From NCBI GenBank assembly GCA_017521405.1, contig JAFXCP010000001.1, forward strand, positions 46,767 through 110,766: a stretch of DNA of 64,000 bases, in the 5' to 3' direction. This document shows, piece after piece, positions 24,701 through 32,954 of this stretch. Within the stretch, counting starts at the first letter, position 1, and each line of letters opens with the position of its first letter. The translations under genes and the position numbers were made by a program. The notes under the pieces were generated by a model that did no database searches, had not been told where the DNA came from, and saw only the letters and a program-made list of their open reading frames with translations. Origin of the DNA: Akkermansia sp. GTDB lineage: Bacteria; Verrucomicrobiota; Verrucomicrobiia; Verrucomicrobiales; Akkermansiaceae.

Positions 24701-25820
24701 CTTCCGGTACACTGAAGATTTGTGCGGCTGTCTTGACTGTCAGGGTGGCACCCTTTTCTGCACCAAAGCCCACAGCGATGGCATTGCTCTCTGCGAGCAT
24801 ATCCGGGATTGCAGTAAAATCTGCATTGAAAAGGCTATCTGTGGTTGCCATGATGACGGCATTTGTGCCGATAAATTGCACGGAATCGCCGCTGTTATCC
24901 TCCGTGGAAACATTCATGGTGCGGGTGCTCTTGTTAATCGTATCTGTGTACTCCGTGCCCAGATAAGCTATGCCGTTTACCAGCCAGGTTTGGAGGCTGG
25001 TGTCCGGTGCGGTAAGGGTATATGTAAGATTCGTACCATCGCCCACAAGTGCAGCAAGACCACCGTTTGTTTCGCTCCACCATGTTTGTGTGGGGTCGTA
25101 TGTAAACAGATTATCACGCCACGTCCACTCTGCTTCTGTTTTGATGAGTTCTTTGTCCTTAATTTCGGTTACAACTCCATCCTTGTTCGTGAATTGCCCT
25201 TTGGTGATGCTGAGGGTTTTATCCTCGGAATCCCATGTAAGGTTGATGTCGAAACTGGCGGAATCCCAGAAGCCTTCCTCCGCCAAATCTAAGATTTTTA
25301 CCTTCTTAGTGGGCATGATGAAGGTGAGCTGTCCCTTAGGAGAGATAAAGAGCCCCACATCGCTCGTGGCGGTGTCTTCCATGTCGATGGAGCTGTAATA
25401 CCAGGAACCATCATCCAATTTGTGGAAACCTCCGTCTGCCCAGTAGTCGTTTGAACTGCTGAAGAGGCAGGTCCAGTACCCGGTGACACCGCCATTTGTG
25501 CCATCTGTGTACTGTGTAATGTGAGTACTGCTCAGGCTGAGGGTCCAATCTCGGTTGTTAGCATCAAATTGATCGAACGAGAAGAGTGTAACGTTGTTTT
25601 CCAATACACCTGAGGTGTGGTCAAACGAATCGAACAACCAGAAGAAGTTGCTGACGTGAGGCAGGCTTGGGTCGGCAAAATCTTCCTGATTGCGAGAAAT
25701 GGAATGAACCATATACCCATAACCGAACTCAGCCGTGGCAGCGGAAGCGGGAGCGAGGGAAACGAGAGCGAACGTGGCCAAGAGAGCCGCACGCAGTTTA
25801 CCGGGGAGATGAAGTTTCAT
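21744..25820 (-). CDS. Autotransporter, type V secretion, with beta-helical passenger
   Basis: This protein of about 1358 residues starts MKLHLPGKLRAALLATFALV, a signal peptide style common in Akkermansia autotransporters. The first third is a globular region with Trp-rich strands, then a Pro/Ala/Glu-rich linker (EAPAPAEEGAGGTPDD). The centre has many short Asp/Ser/Thr/Gly repeats such as VQVSGDIVTQSGS, NNNTATMDNAVVGGDIQVGS and ADSISLTNGYALNGA, as expected of a right-handed beta-helix. The last 270 residues form a beta-barrel ending GVRANIGLRYDF, with the terminal Phe needed for BAM insertion. It should be exported by Sec and anchored in the outer membrane. No protease triad is evident, so an adhesin-like role is more likely. 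Confidence 0.88.
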   Translation of the reverse strand: MKLHLPGKLRAALLATFALVSLAPASAATAEFGYGYMVHSISRNQEDFADPSLPHVSNFFWLFDSFDHTSGVLENNVTLFSFDQFDANNRDWTLSLSSTHITQYTDGTNGGVTGYWTCLFSSSNDYWADGGFHKLDDGSWYYSSIDMEDTATSDVGLFISPKGQLTFIMPTKKVKILDLAEEGFWDSASFDINLTWDSEDKTLSITKGQFTNKDGVVTEIKDKELIKTEAEWTWRDNLFTYDPTQTWWSETNGGLAALVGDGTNLTYTLTAPDTSLQTWLVNGIAYLGTEYTDTINKSTRTMNVSTEDNSGDSVQFIGTNAVIMATTDSLFNADFTAIPDMLAESNAIAVGFGAEKGATLTVKTAAQIFSVPEAPAPAEEGAGGTPDDTLPEEPIAPAAPAPKGTTYGMIATLNITGGGTVQLDMGTENSADFSSGTVNILQGSTLEIISDDDTVLNVARGTIHSESSIVRTAATAGEAKKLILITGNGNTGTETVLDSVSNSEGEVWVTGDRMYSGTQGSLVINSLEADGIYVSSALGVMSDVTTSSVQISAGILGIQGNLQTDALSMDSDGRMAVSGDLTVNNNTATMDNAVVGGDIQVGSPTLGTLSVVGAVSAADITTGHILLNDGVDDAAIASTGDINVNSITMGSMGITIARNAGSTETGALLSGSSSTPTIVSNSLFRATDVKDLDLVAGATTGGPAIASNVSTKGALLIDDAHIAANELTADTINLPDGYELSAAKVQVSGDIVTQSGSTYSNATMDKLVGLSDTAATAADIKADSISLTNGYALNGAAVDADSLSLGNNVILNGVSLSADTQVSVAEATRGATETIQPDVGPTYQVPVPDSERGGVSLNNVTMAAGYTGFGRTAAGNDGITVAPLGTNTDSVSITGTFINGNAQDGDKLVIQSVVVNSDAQFVHGDVVDFVVLEQTEGTEIDYDPNVTNYQLNIQSYVRGELNLDPVTGNIVFTGTEDEAGIVNELMSTENRASTIDAMQTAGGTAVGGVMGALYEKVGHVNRYSESERTAVLDALSGASLAILGDSQRRGVQDTQRNLRNRIIQMGGGESVGILEDINFAGVQAWVQADGGFNKVNDESEHPGYDYDAWGATVGANLDLTPNWTAGAAISVSYGDLTANSKDYAKGDNDAKYLSLFARHQSKRWVQLFILTGGMNDMELNRRVDAYSSTASVDGSTLSGYYELGYTFALDEEFTQIIQPIVSISLTKASVDGFSETGSIGNAGLDCAGDDYIYGTLSAGARYQAVLGTNEFERNSVLELRATLSADFGDATNEANVSFIGGGPVHTVKCAEVGSFGAELGAGLSIPVGAYTTVFADADLTLRTEYTGVRANIGLRYDF

Positions 25821-25895
25821 GATGGAGTGGTGGGAATGTGTGAAAATTGCCGGGTACACGAATGCCAAGCGGCTGGGTACCCCATTTCATCCCGT

Positions 25896-25924
25896 ACACT
25901 ACCAAATAGTGCGCGTGCTTGCAA
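25896..25924 (-). promoter_or_regulatory. Autotransporter promoter
   Basis: On the minus strand TTGCAA (25919-25924), 17 bp, TAGTGT (25896-25901). The leader is about 70 nt. Confidence 0.5.
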
Positions 25925-25952
25925 GCGCAAAATACAAAAAGAAGAGAGAAAT

Positions 25953-26002
25953 AAAAAAAGCCGGGCTTTGCTTCCCTCCTTTGCAGGGAGGGGCAAAGCC
26001 CG
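25953..26002 (-). terminator. Terminator of the export operon
   Basis: On the minus strand a long GCCGGGCTTTGC-type stem with an inner CCCTCC/GGGAGG stem is followed by a seven-T run. Confidence 0.88.
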
Positions 26003-26012
26003 GGGGGGGGAG

Positions 26013-27380
26013 TTACTTCCAGCCGCCACCGAGAGCCGTGCAGAGCTGTGCGAGCTTGAGGCGGATATTCTGGCGGGTGGAGGTGATGTTGAGTTCTGCT
26101 GCGAGCCAAGCGCGTTCCGCTGCGGCTACGTTGATGAAATCAGATTGTCCGGCGTTGAAACGGCGGAGGGCAAGTTCCGCAGAGCGTTTGGAGGAGGCGG
26201 CCACGGCTTCGTATTGGGGGAGTTGGCCGGTGTAGCGAGCGTAGTCGATAAGGCAGGATTCCACCTCCGCAAAGGCGGCGAGTACAGTTTTGCGGTAGTT
26301 CTGGGCGGCTGTTTGCTTTTGGAGGTCGGCTTGCTCCACGGCTTCGTTCAGGGCGGTGCGGTTCAGCAGGCTTTGGCCGGCGGAGGCGCCGAGACTCCAA
26401 GCGGAGTTTTGCCAGAATTGGGAGAAATCCGTGCCGGAGGAGGCGGAGGCACTGCCCGTGAGGCTGAGGCGCGGGAAGAGGGCGGCCACTTTAACACCCA
26501 CTCCGGCGGTGGCGGCATGCAGTTCGCGCTCCGCGCGGATGATATCCGGCCTACGGCGCAGGAGTTCGGAGGGAAGACCGGTGGGCACGCCGGGTACCAG
26601 GTTGTACACAGAGGTAGAGGGGAGGGTGAGCTGCACTTTGTCCACCGTAGTGCCCAGAAGGGTGGCCAGTGTGTTGGCGCAGTTGCGGAGGGTGGCTTCG
26701 TGGGCGGGGATTTGGGCTCGTGTGGAGGCGATGGTGGTGCGGGCTTCGGAGAGGTCCAGCTCGCTGGCAAAGCCGTTATCGAAGCGTTCGCGGGTAACAC
26801 GGTAGGTGCGTTCTTGGTAGGCAAGCTGTTCGCGAGCAATACGGAGGCTCTCGGAGGCGGAAATCCACTGGAAATAGGCGCTGGCTACACTGGCGGCAAG
26901 GGCGGTGCGGGTGGCATTCGCGGCGGCTTGGGTGCTGCCCAAGGAGGCAAAGGCGGCTTCGACCTCGCGGCGGGTGCCACCCCAGATATCCGGGGTCCAG
27001 GAGGCGGAGAGTCCGCCGTTCCAACGCCCATGGGAGGCGGAGATGTCAAAATCCCCTGCATTGGTGCCGCCGACACTGGCGCTTACGCCCGGGAAGAGCC
27101 CGGCACGGGTGGCGCGCAGGGAGGATTCCGCACGGGAGATGGCCAAGGCGGCATTCACCATATCCGGGTTGCCGGAGAAGGCTTGGTGGATGAGGGCTTC
27201 CAGCTGGGGGTCTCGGAAGGCTTTCCACCATTCTTCCAGGGTGGTGGCATCGGAGGCGGGGGGCATGGCATTCACCCATGTGGCGGGGAGTTCCACTTCC
27301 TGCGGTCCGGTATAGTGTTGGCCTACTAAGCAGGAACTCAGCAGCAGGGCGCTCAGGGGGAGAAGTTTGGCAATATGCAT
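26013..27380 (-). CDS. TolC/NodT-family outer membrane efflux lipoprotein
   Basis: This 455-residue protein has a lipoprotein signal peptide with lipobox LSSC (Cys 17). Two outer-membrane-efflux repeats follow, with the NodT landmarks WWKAFRDPQLEALIHQA, YFQWISASESLRIAREQLAYQ, GLPSELLRRRPDIIRAERELHAATA and RRFNAGQSDFINV. Trimers form the outer-membrane duct of tripartite pumps. It is the last gene of a four-gene operon behind a MacA-like adaptor, an ABC ATPase and a MacB-like permease, with 24 nt to the permease gene. It therefore probably completes a MacAB-TolC-type exporter. The exported substrate is not visible from sequence. Confidence 0.92.
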   Translation of the reverse strand: MHIAKLLPLSALLLSSCLVGQHYTGPQEVELPATWVNAMPPASDATTLEEWWKAFRDPQLEALIHQAFSGNPDMVNAALAISRAESSLRATRAGLFPGVSASVGGTNAGDFDISASHGRWNGGLSASWTPDIWGGTRREVEAAFASLGSTQAAANATRTALAASVASAYFQWISASESLRIAREQLAYQERTYRVTRERFDNGFASELDLSEARTTIASTRAQIPAHEATLRNCANTLATLLGTTVDKVQLTLPSTSVYNLVPGVPTGLPSELLRRRPDIIRAERELHAATAGVGVKVAALFPRLSLTGSASASSGTDFSQFWQNSAWSLGASAGQSLLNRTALNEAVEQADLQKQTAAQNYRKTVLAAFAEVESCLIDYARYTGQLPQYEAVAASSKRSAELALRRFNAGQSDFINVAAAERAWLAAELNITSTRQNIRLKLAQLCTALGGGWK

Positions 27381-27404
27381 GGGGGAAAGGGGGAGGGAAT
27401 GGGG

Positions 27405-28772
27405 TTATTCGTGGTGCAGGGCATCGATGGGATCCAGCCGGGAGGCTTTCCATGCAGGATACCAGCCGAAGATGATGCCGATGGCGGCTGCCACGGAGAC
27501 GGAGAGTACCATGGCACCGGGGGAGGAGGCTATGGGCCAGCCGTTTTGGGAGCTGACTACGGTGGAGGCAATGCGGCCGATGATGATGCCGAGGATGCCG
27601 CCGGCCAGACACAGCAGCACGGATTCCAGCAGGAATTGGTACATGATGTCCCGCGGGCGGGCACCCACGGCCATGCGCAGACCTATTTCCCGAGTGCGTT
27701 CTGTGACGGAGACCATCATGATGTTCATGATGCCCACGCCGCCCACCACGAGGGAGATGAGTGCCACGGCGAGCAGGAGGTTGCTCATGGTTTCGCTGGT
27801 GCTGGTAACCATTTTGGAGAATTGCGCGCGGTCCCGCATTTCGAAATCATCCAGCACGCCGGGTTCCAGTTGGTGCTGGCGGCGCAGGACGGCTGTCATC
27901 GCATCCATGGCCGGGGTGGCGTTCTCGCTGCTTTTGATTTGCACGATGATGGAATCCACCGTGCGGGTACGCAGGGGATGCGGGGCATTGCCGTATGGTT
28001 GCAAATCCACCCCGGGGTAGAAGCTGACGGCGCCGGTGGGGAAAGTATCTGTGGAGGAGGGCTTGGAGGCATTGCTGGCCCCGGATTTGGAGAGGGCTGC
28101 TGTGGCGGAGGAACCCATGAGGCGGGTGCGGATGCTCGTCCACGGCAGGATGAGGCAGTCGTCCTGGTCGTTGCCCATCATGTTAGCCCCTCGGGAACCC
28201 AGTACGCCGATGATGGTGAACACAACGTCCTTAATGCGGACTTCCTGGCCGATGGGGTCCACGCTTTCAAAGAGTTTATTGGCGATGGTGCTGCCGATAA
28301 GGCATACGCGCTCGGAGTTGTCCACCTGGGCTTTGGTGAAGGCGCGGCCTTTCTCCACTTCCCAGCCTTCGATGGCGAGGTAATGCTCGTTCCCGCCGGT
28401 AATGGAGTTGGGGTTCCAGTTCGTGTTACCCACGATGATTTGCCCGCTGGCGCGCACCACGGGGGAGGCGAGCTTGACGCTATCTGGGCATTCGCGCATG
28501 ACGGCATCGGCATCCGTGGCGTAGAGGGAGGCGCGGCCGCCGCGGCCGGAGCTTACACCGCCCGTGCTGACGGAGGCCCCGAAGATGTTGACGGTGTTCG
28601 CACCGAGGGAGGCGATGGAGTTGGAAATCTGCTGCTTGGAGCCTTCGCCTATTTCCATAATGGCCACCACGGCCGCAATGCCGATAACGATGCCCAGCAC
28701 GGTGAGTGCCGCCCGCATGGGGTTGCGGATGAGCCCGCGCAGACAGGTGATGAACAGGGTAAAGGGTTTCAT
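27405..28772 (-). CDS. MacB-type ABC transporter permease
   Basis: This 455-residue protein has one N-terminal transmembrane helix (LTVLGIVIGIAAVVAIMEIG), a large periplasmic MacB_PCD domain (residues about 45-300), then three C-terminal helices with VALISLVVGGVGIMNIMMVSVTERTREIGLRMAVGA, the FtsX/MacB signature. Unlike E. coli MacB the ATPase is a separate gene, overlapping by 4 nt. This mechanotransmission-type permease does not move substrate across the inner membrane but drives periplasmic substrate through the TolC duct. The operon supplies adaptor, ATPase, permease and outer membrane factor. Confidence 0.92.
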   Translation of the reverse strand: MKPFTLFITCLRGLIRNPMRAALTVLGIVIGIAAVVAIMEIGEGSKQQISNSIASLGANTVNIFGASVSTGGVSSGRGGRASLYATDADAVMRECPDSVKLASPVVRASGQIIVGNTNWNPNSITGGNEHYLAIEGWEVEKGRAFTKAQVDNSERVCLIGSTIANKLFESVDPIGQEVRIKDVVFTIIGVLGSRGANMMGNDQDDCLILPWTSIRTRLMGSSATAALSKSGASNASKPSSTDTFPTGAVSFYPGVDLQPYGNAPHPLRTRTVDSIIVQIKSSENATPAMDAMTAVLRRQHQLEPGVLDDFEMRDRAQFSKMVTSTSETMSNLLLAVALISLVVGGVGIMNIMMVSVTERTREIGLRMAVGARPRDIMYQFLLESVLLCLAGGILGIIIGRIASTVVSSQNGWPIASSPGAMVLSVSVAAAIGIIFGWYPAWKASRLDPIDALHHE

Positions 28773-29476
28773 TTGCTCAGGGTGGCTTCGAGTTCCTGCG
28801 ATACGCCTTCCAGAATGAGCCCATCGCTCATGTTGATGGCGCGGTCGGTAAAGGCGGCGGTTTTGCGGTCGTGTGTGACGATGATGATGGTGATGCCCCG
28901 GCGGCGGTTCAGGTCGCGGAACATGTTCATGACTTCCACGGAGGTGGTGGAATCCAGATTACCGGTGGGCTCGTCCGCCAGCAGAATGCCGGGGTTGTTA
29001 ATGAGGGAACGTGCAATGGCCACGCGCTGCTGCTGCCCGCCGGAAAGTTGGGCAGGGGTGTGGTGCATGCGCTCCTCCAGCCCCACGAGGCGGATGAGTT
29101 CCAAGGCTCGCTTGCGGATTTCTGCCGTGGGCAGAGCCGGGTGGTGGTAGCTGGCAGGCATCATCACGTTCTCCAAGGCAGAGGTACGCGGCAGAAGGTT
29201 GAAGTTCTGGAAAACGAAGCCGATGCGCTGGTTGCGTAGGCGGGCGCGCTGGTCCGCATTTAGTCCGGCCACGTTCCGACCATCAATCCAGTATTCCCCT
29301 CCGCTGGGGTGGTCGAGGCAGCCCAGGATGTTCATGAGGGTGGATTTACCACTGCCGGAGGCCCCGGTGAGGGAAACGAATTCCCCATCGTTAATGGTGA
29401 GGGAAATACCCTTGAGTACGGGCAAATCTATCTCTCCGAGGTGGTATACCTTGGTGATGTTTTTGAGTTCAATCAC
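28769..29476 (-). CDS. ABC transporter ATP-binding protein (MacB/LolD-like)
   Basis: This 235-residue ATPase has Walker A GASGSGKST, Q-loop VFQNFNLLPRTSALENVMMP, signature LSGGQQQRVAIARSL and Walker B ILLADEPTGNLDS, then an H-loop in VTHDRK. It groups with the LolD/MacB/FtsE branch that powers type VII ABC transporters. It lies 20 nt after the adaptor gene and overlaps the permease by 4 nt (ATGA), so the pair is probably translated together. The last 25 residues are poorly conserved. Confidence 0.93.
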   Translation of the reverse strand: MIELKNITKVYHLGEIDLPVLKGISLTINDGEFVSLTGASGSGKSTLMNILGCLDHPSGGEYWIDGRNVAGLNADQRARLRNQRIGFVFQNFNLLPRTSALENVMMPASYHHPALPTAEIRKRALELIRLVGLEERMHHTPAQLSGGQQQRVAIARSLINNPGILLADEPTGNLDSTTSVEVMNMFRDLNRRRGITIIIVTHDRKTAAFTDRAINMSDGLILEGVSQELEATLSK

Positions 29477-29496
29477 GGTGGTGGTGGGGGGCTTGC

Positions 29497-30924
29497 TTAC
29501 ATGGGGGGCGGACCCGGGCGGCTCTTTGTATTCTGGCCGGGTTTGACTTCTGCACCGCCCGCACTGCGCTGGCGGCGTTCCATGCGCTTGGGACCGAAGA
29601 GGTTGTTGCTGCCGGGACCTGCTGCATCTTTGGCACCGGGGCTCACCAGTGCCACGGCGGTGACAAGCTGAGTGCCTTCTTCCAAGTGTTCTCCCTCCGG
29701 CAGGGTGACCACGGTGCGGGTGCCATCCGAATCCGCTTTGAGAACGCGCACCGGCGCCACGTGTTTATCATCCACTTTGCGCCAGACGATGGCGGAGTTT
29801 TCCTTGCCCTCGGCCGGGGGAGCGGGGCGGTGCTTGCGGTATTCCGGGGCAATTTGCTCCGGGGAAGTGGGGCGGAAATCGAAGGCGGCATCCGGCACCA
29901 GCAGGGCATCTTTCACCTCCTTCACAATAAAGTTGGCATTGGCGCTCATGTAAGGCAGGAGCTTGCGGTCCTTGTTTTCGATGTCCACCTCCACAATGTA
30001 GGTTACCACGTTGGAACTCATGGTGGCATTCGGGCGGATTTTATTCACAATGCCGCTAAAGTTTTCATTGGGCAGGGCATCCACCGTGTAGCGCACCTCC
30101 TGCCCGGGTTTCACCTTGGCAATGTCCGCCTCGTTCACGCTGGCCCAGATTTGCATTTTAGAGAGGTCTCTCGCCACGAGAAAGAGGGTGGTGGCATTCA
30201 TGCTGCTCACCACGGTTTGGCCCACATTCACTTGGCGCACCACAATGGTGCCATCCACCGGGGTGGTAATGCGGGTGTAATCCCGGTTTCTCAATTCGCT
30301 TTCCAGCTGTGCTTCTGCACTTTGAAGCTGGGCGGCGGCACCGGCTTGCTGGGCAGTGGCACTTTGCAGCTGGGCAGTGGCACTTTCCAGATTAGCAGCG
30401 GCACTTTCTGCGGCATTCACATACTGGTCGTAATCCATTTGGGAGAGGGCATCCCCCACGCCCAGTTTGCGGGCGCGTGCCAAATCGCGATCGGCCTTAT
30501 TTTTATTGGCCGTGGCTTGGGAGATGGAGGCCTTAGCCTGTGCCAAAGAAGCCTCTGCGGAAAGAATCTGAGCCTTGGCCTGGGATACCTGAGCCTCGGC
30601 GCGTTTGATGTCCAATTCCACAATGGTATCATCTATGCGGGCGAGGAGTTGGCCAGCCTTCACCTCGCTGCCGTAATCCACCCGGCGACCTTCCGTATCC
30701 GTGCCGAATTCCTTAATTTCGCCCGTTACCTGCGCGCCTACATCCACAAGTTCCTGCGGTTCCAAAGTGCCGGTGGCCTGTACTTTGTTCACAAAATCGC
30801 CGCGGGTTACGCCGGCGGTGCGGAATTGAAATTGCTGCTGGGCAGCATCGCCGGAGAAATACCACCAAGCGGCTCCACCTGCGCAGATAAGGGCTGCTCC
30901 CCCCCATTTGTACATTGCTTTCAC
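29497..30924 (-). CDS. MacA-like periplasmic adaptor (membrane fusion protein)
   Basis: This 475-residue protein has an N-terminal membrane anchor (GGAALICAGGAAWWYF) and the HlyD/MacA biotinyl-lipoyl halves (VQATGTLEPQELVDVGAQVTG and ITTPVDGTIVVRQVNVGQTV). Between them is a long alpha-hairpin with a marked Ala/Gln repeat (SAAANLESATAQLQSATAQ). A Pro/Gly/Arg-rich tail ends it. Such adaptors join the ABC permease to the TolC duct. GTG 30924 is taken as start because -10 TAAGAT lies exactly 6 nt before it; ATG 30915 is an in-frame alternative. It is the first gene of the operon. Confidence 0.92.
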   Translation of the reverse strand: MKAMYKWGGAALICAGGAAWWYFSGDAAQQQFQFRTAGVTRGDFVNKVQATGTLEPQELVDVGAQVTGEIKEFGTDTEGRRVDYGSEVKAGQLLARIDDTIVELDIKRAEAQVSQAKAQILSAEASLAQAKASISQATANKNKADRDLARARKLGVGDALSQMDYDQYVNAAESAAANLESATAQLQSATAQQAGAAAQLQSAEAQLESELRNRDYTRITTPVDGTIVVRQVNVGQTVVSSMNATTLFLVARDLSKMQIWASVNEADIAKVKPGQEVRYTVDALPNENFSGIVNKIRPNATMSSNVVTYIVEVDIENKDRKLLPYMSANANFIVKEVKDALLVPDAAFDFRPTSPEQIAPEYRKHRPAPPAEGKENSAIVWRKVDDKHVAPVRVLKADSDGTRTVVTLPEGEHLEEGTQLVTAVALVSPGAKDAAGPGSNNLFGPKRMERRQRSAGGAEVKPGQNTKSRPGPPPM

Positions 30925-30930
30925 GTTAAA

Positions 30931-30960
30931 ATCTTACTCCTTTTCGGTTTGTTTTGTCAA
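30931..30960 (-). promoter_or_regulatory. Export operon promoter, leaderless type
   Basis: On the minus strand TTGACA (30955-30960), 18 bp, TAAGAT (30931-30936), then 6 nt to GTG 30924. Confidence 0.7.
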
Positions 30961-31037
30961 GAAACACTCGCTGTGCGTACTCGGAAGTACATGCCGCTCA
31001 AAAGAACGTCCGCCCGGCAGCATTTTCTACAGAAAAA

Positions 31038-32384
31038 TTATTTCCCCAAGCAGAATGTGGAAAATACACGCGTGAGGATATCCTCCGTATCAATGCGTCC
31101 GGTAATGCTGCCCAGAGCATCCAGAGTACAGCGCAAATCCGCATCCGTTAGCTCCGGAGAATCCCCTGCCGCCATGGAGTCTTGCGCGCGTGCCAAGGCA
31201 TTGAGTGCTTCCTGCAAAGCGTATCGGTGGCGGGTGTTAATGGCGGAGAGGCTCTCCTGCTCCCCGCCGCTGCGCTCCAGAAAAAGCCGGGCAATGGCCT
31301 GCTCCAGCGTATCTTTGCCCTCCCCGGTGCGGCAGGAAAGGTGCAGTGCGCCCGGTGCGGCGGCGGCCCAATCCGGGTGCAGCCCCAAATCGCATTTGTT
31401 GAGCAGCAGGAGGCGCCCCGCCCCGGTTTCCGGCAGGGAAATGCGCTGCGGCGGTAGGGTGGCATCCGCCACTTCCAGCAGTAAATCCGCCTCCGCACCG
31501 GCTCGCCGGCTGCGCTCCATGCCGGCCTGCTCCAAAGAATCGCTGCTCTCGTGCAGCCCGGCGGTATCGATGAGCCGTAGGCATAGCCCACCCACGGAAA
31601 CACTCTCTTCTATGGTGTCGCGTGTGGTGCCGGCGGTGTTGCTGACGATGGCTCGCTCGTACCCCAGCAGCAAATTCAGCAGGCTGGATTTTCCCACATT
31701 CGGCGGACCCACGATGGCCGTGCGTATGCCTTCCCGCAGCAGGCGCCCCTCGTCCGCAGTGGCCAGCAGGTGCTGCAGCTCTTGCCGCGCTGCCTCCATG
31801 GTGTGCAGCATTTGCTCCTGCGTGTCCGGGGCAATATCCTCCTCCGGGAAGTCGATGTACGCGCACACATGCGCCGCGAGGGTGATGAGGGAATCCGCCA
31901 CGGCTGCCACCCGCTGCCCAATGGCTCCTTGCAATTGGTTTTGCGCTGCACGCAGTGCCATATCGCTCCCGGCGGAGATAATATCCATAATAGCTTCCGC
32001 CTGGGTTAAATCCAAACGCCCATTCTCGAATGCCCTCCGGGAGAACTCCCCGGGTTCTGCCGGGCGTGCCCCGCAGGCCAGCAGCCGCTCCAGTACCCGC
32101 CGGCATACCAGCATACCCCCGTGGCAGCTTAATTCCACCACATCCTCCCCCGTAAAACTGCCCGGTGCTGCAAACCATGTGGCCACGGCCTCATCCAGCA
32201 CTTGCCCGGCGGCATCCCGCACCCGTACCAGCGTGGCTCGCCGTGCCTCCGGCGCTGTTTTTCGCCCGGTGCTGCGCAGTAAAATCTCCACGGCCTGCGG
32301 ACCGCTCAGGCGGATGATGCCCAGTGCCCCGGTGCCCACAGCCGTGGCTTGGGCGGCAATAGTATCGCGGTTGCTGCTGCTCAT
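31038..32384 (-). CDS. mnmE: tRNA modification GTPase MnmE
   Basis: This 448-residue protein has the full MnmE layout. The N-terminal folate-binding domain holds DTIAAQATAVGTGALGIIRLSG, and the helical domain is interrupted near residue 220 by a Ras-like G domain (IVGPPNVGKSSLLN, then NTAGTTRD and DTAGLHE). The C-terminal FSTFCLGK ends with the family's catalytic Cys motif. With MnmG it makes the 5-carboxymethylaminomethyl group on wobble U34 of tRNAs, the same base thiolated by MnmA, whose gene is at 50353. The start codon sits 6 nt after a weak -10. Confidence 0.96.
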   Translation of the reverse strand: MSSSNRDTIAAQATAVGTGALGIIRLSGPQAVEILLRSTGRKTAPEARRATLVRVRDAAGQVLDEAVATWFAAPGSFTGEDVVELSCHGGMLVCRRVLERLLACGARPAEPGEFSRRAFENGRLDLTQAEAIMDIISAGSDMALRAAQNQLQGAIGQRVAAVADSLITLAAHVCAYIDFPEEDIAPDTQEQMLHTMEAARQELQHLLATADEGRLLREGIRTAIVGPPNVGKSSLLNLLLGYERAIVSNTAGTTRDTIEESVSVGGLCLRLIDTAGLHESSDSLEQAGMERSRRAGAEADLLLEVADATLPPQRISLPETGAGRLLLLNKCDLGLHPDWAAAAPGALHLSCRTGEGKDTLEQAIARLFLERSGGEQESLSAINTRHRYALQEALNALARAQDSMAAGDSPELTDADLRCTLDALGSITGRIDTEDILTRVFSTFCLGK

Positions 32385-32390
32385 GCCTTT

Positions 32391-32419
32391 ATCTTCTCAT
32401 ACCCGGCGGGGACTGGCAA
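32391..32419 (-). promoter_or_regulatory. mnmE promoter (weak), leaderless type
   Basis: On the minus strand TTGCCA (32414-32419), 17 bp, GAAGAT (32391-32396), then 6 nt to the ATG at 32384. Confidence 0.45.
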
Positions 32420-32555
32420 TTCATTTGTTCTCCCTAAATAAAAAAATCCGCCCATCCTTGATGCAGACAAAGTTTTTTTTGCCCCAAATTCCCCGAAATT
32501 TAGCCATTTGTCCAAAAAAAATTACTTTGTCAAGGTAAAATAACTCATTTTAGGC

Positions 32556-32583
32556 TTGATTTATGGGGTGAGAATGCTACACT
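32556..32583 (+). promoter_or_regulatory. Promoter of 39-residue lipoprotein gene
   Basis: TTGATT 32556-32561, 16 bp, TACACT 32578-32583. The leader is about 63 nt. The preceding intergenic DNA is AT-rich and otherwise empty. Confidence 0.55.
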
Positions 32584-32652
32584 ACGTTCAGCCTCCCATA
32601 CTATCCTTGTTTGGTGAGGCGCTTCACAAACATCAAAACTAGTAAGATAATT

Positions 32653-32772
32653 ATGAAGACCATCGCTATTCTCGCTCTTACGGCCGCCGCCCTCGTGTCC
32701 TGCCAGCAGCAGCAGCAGCAGCAGCCCGTTCAGGAGCCCGTTGCTCCCGTGGTGACTCCCGTTAAGAAGTAA
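32653..32772 (+). CDS. 39-residue small lipoprotein with poly-Gln run
   Basis: This short frame encodes MKTIAILALTAAALVSC, a complete lipoprotein signal peptide with lipobox LVSC. After the lipidated Cys come seven consecutive Gln, then PVQEPVAPVVTPVKK and stop. The mature peptide would be only 23 residues. It is reminiscent of entericidin-like or other small lipoproteins, but no family can be named. It is flanked by a plausible promoter and a strong terminator, so it is probably a real independent gene. The C-terminal Pro/Val/Lys stretch could contact the cell wall. Confidence 0.72.
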   Translation: MKTIAILALTAAALVSCQQQQQQQPVQEPVAPVVTPVKK

Positions 32773-32811
32773 GTATTAGAGGAAAGTTTACTTTCCACCA
32801 ATACATCAGTA

Positions 32812-32845
32812 CGCGCCCGAAGTTTTTTCGGGCGCGGCTTTTTTT
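32812..32845 (+). terminator. Terminator of small lipoprotein gene
   Basis: CGCGCCCGA pairs with TCGGGCGCG and is followed by seven T. Confidence 0.92.
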
Positions 32846-32870
32846 ACCCGTTTAAGCGCCTTTTCTTTTT

Positions 32871-32949
32871 TCTCATGTAAAAAAAATGCCGTTTTTTTTA
32901 CATGAGAGCTTCCTCGTGTAAAAAAATCGTGCATTTTTTTACACGAGCC
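32871..32949. repeat. 79-bp direct repeat, copy 1, containing two palindromes
   Basis: This is identical to 34146-34224. It contains two perfect 15-bp inverted repeats, each around a 5-nt loop, at 32872-32906 (CTCATGT plus A8 arm) and 32913-32947 (CTCGTGT plus A7 T arm). It lies just past the Fic stop codon. The A/T-rich arms could work as bidirectional terminators. Confidence 0.95.
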
Positions 32950-32954
32950 CGCCC

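Noticed and set aside
22764-25292. An 842-codon open frame on the plus strand opposite the autotransporter
   Set aside because: The protein is Gly/His/Ala-rich with no motif; it mirrors the repetitive passenger sequence of the autotransporter.
29686-32538. A 950-codon open frame on the plus strand opposite macA and mnmE
   Set aside because: It crosses two well-supported genes and an intergenic promoter and has no recognisable domain.
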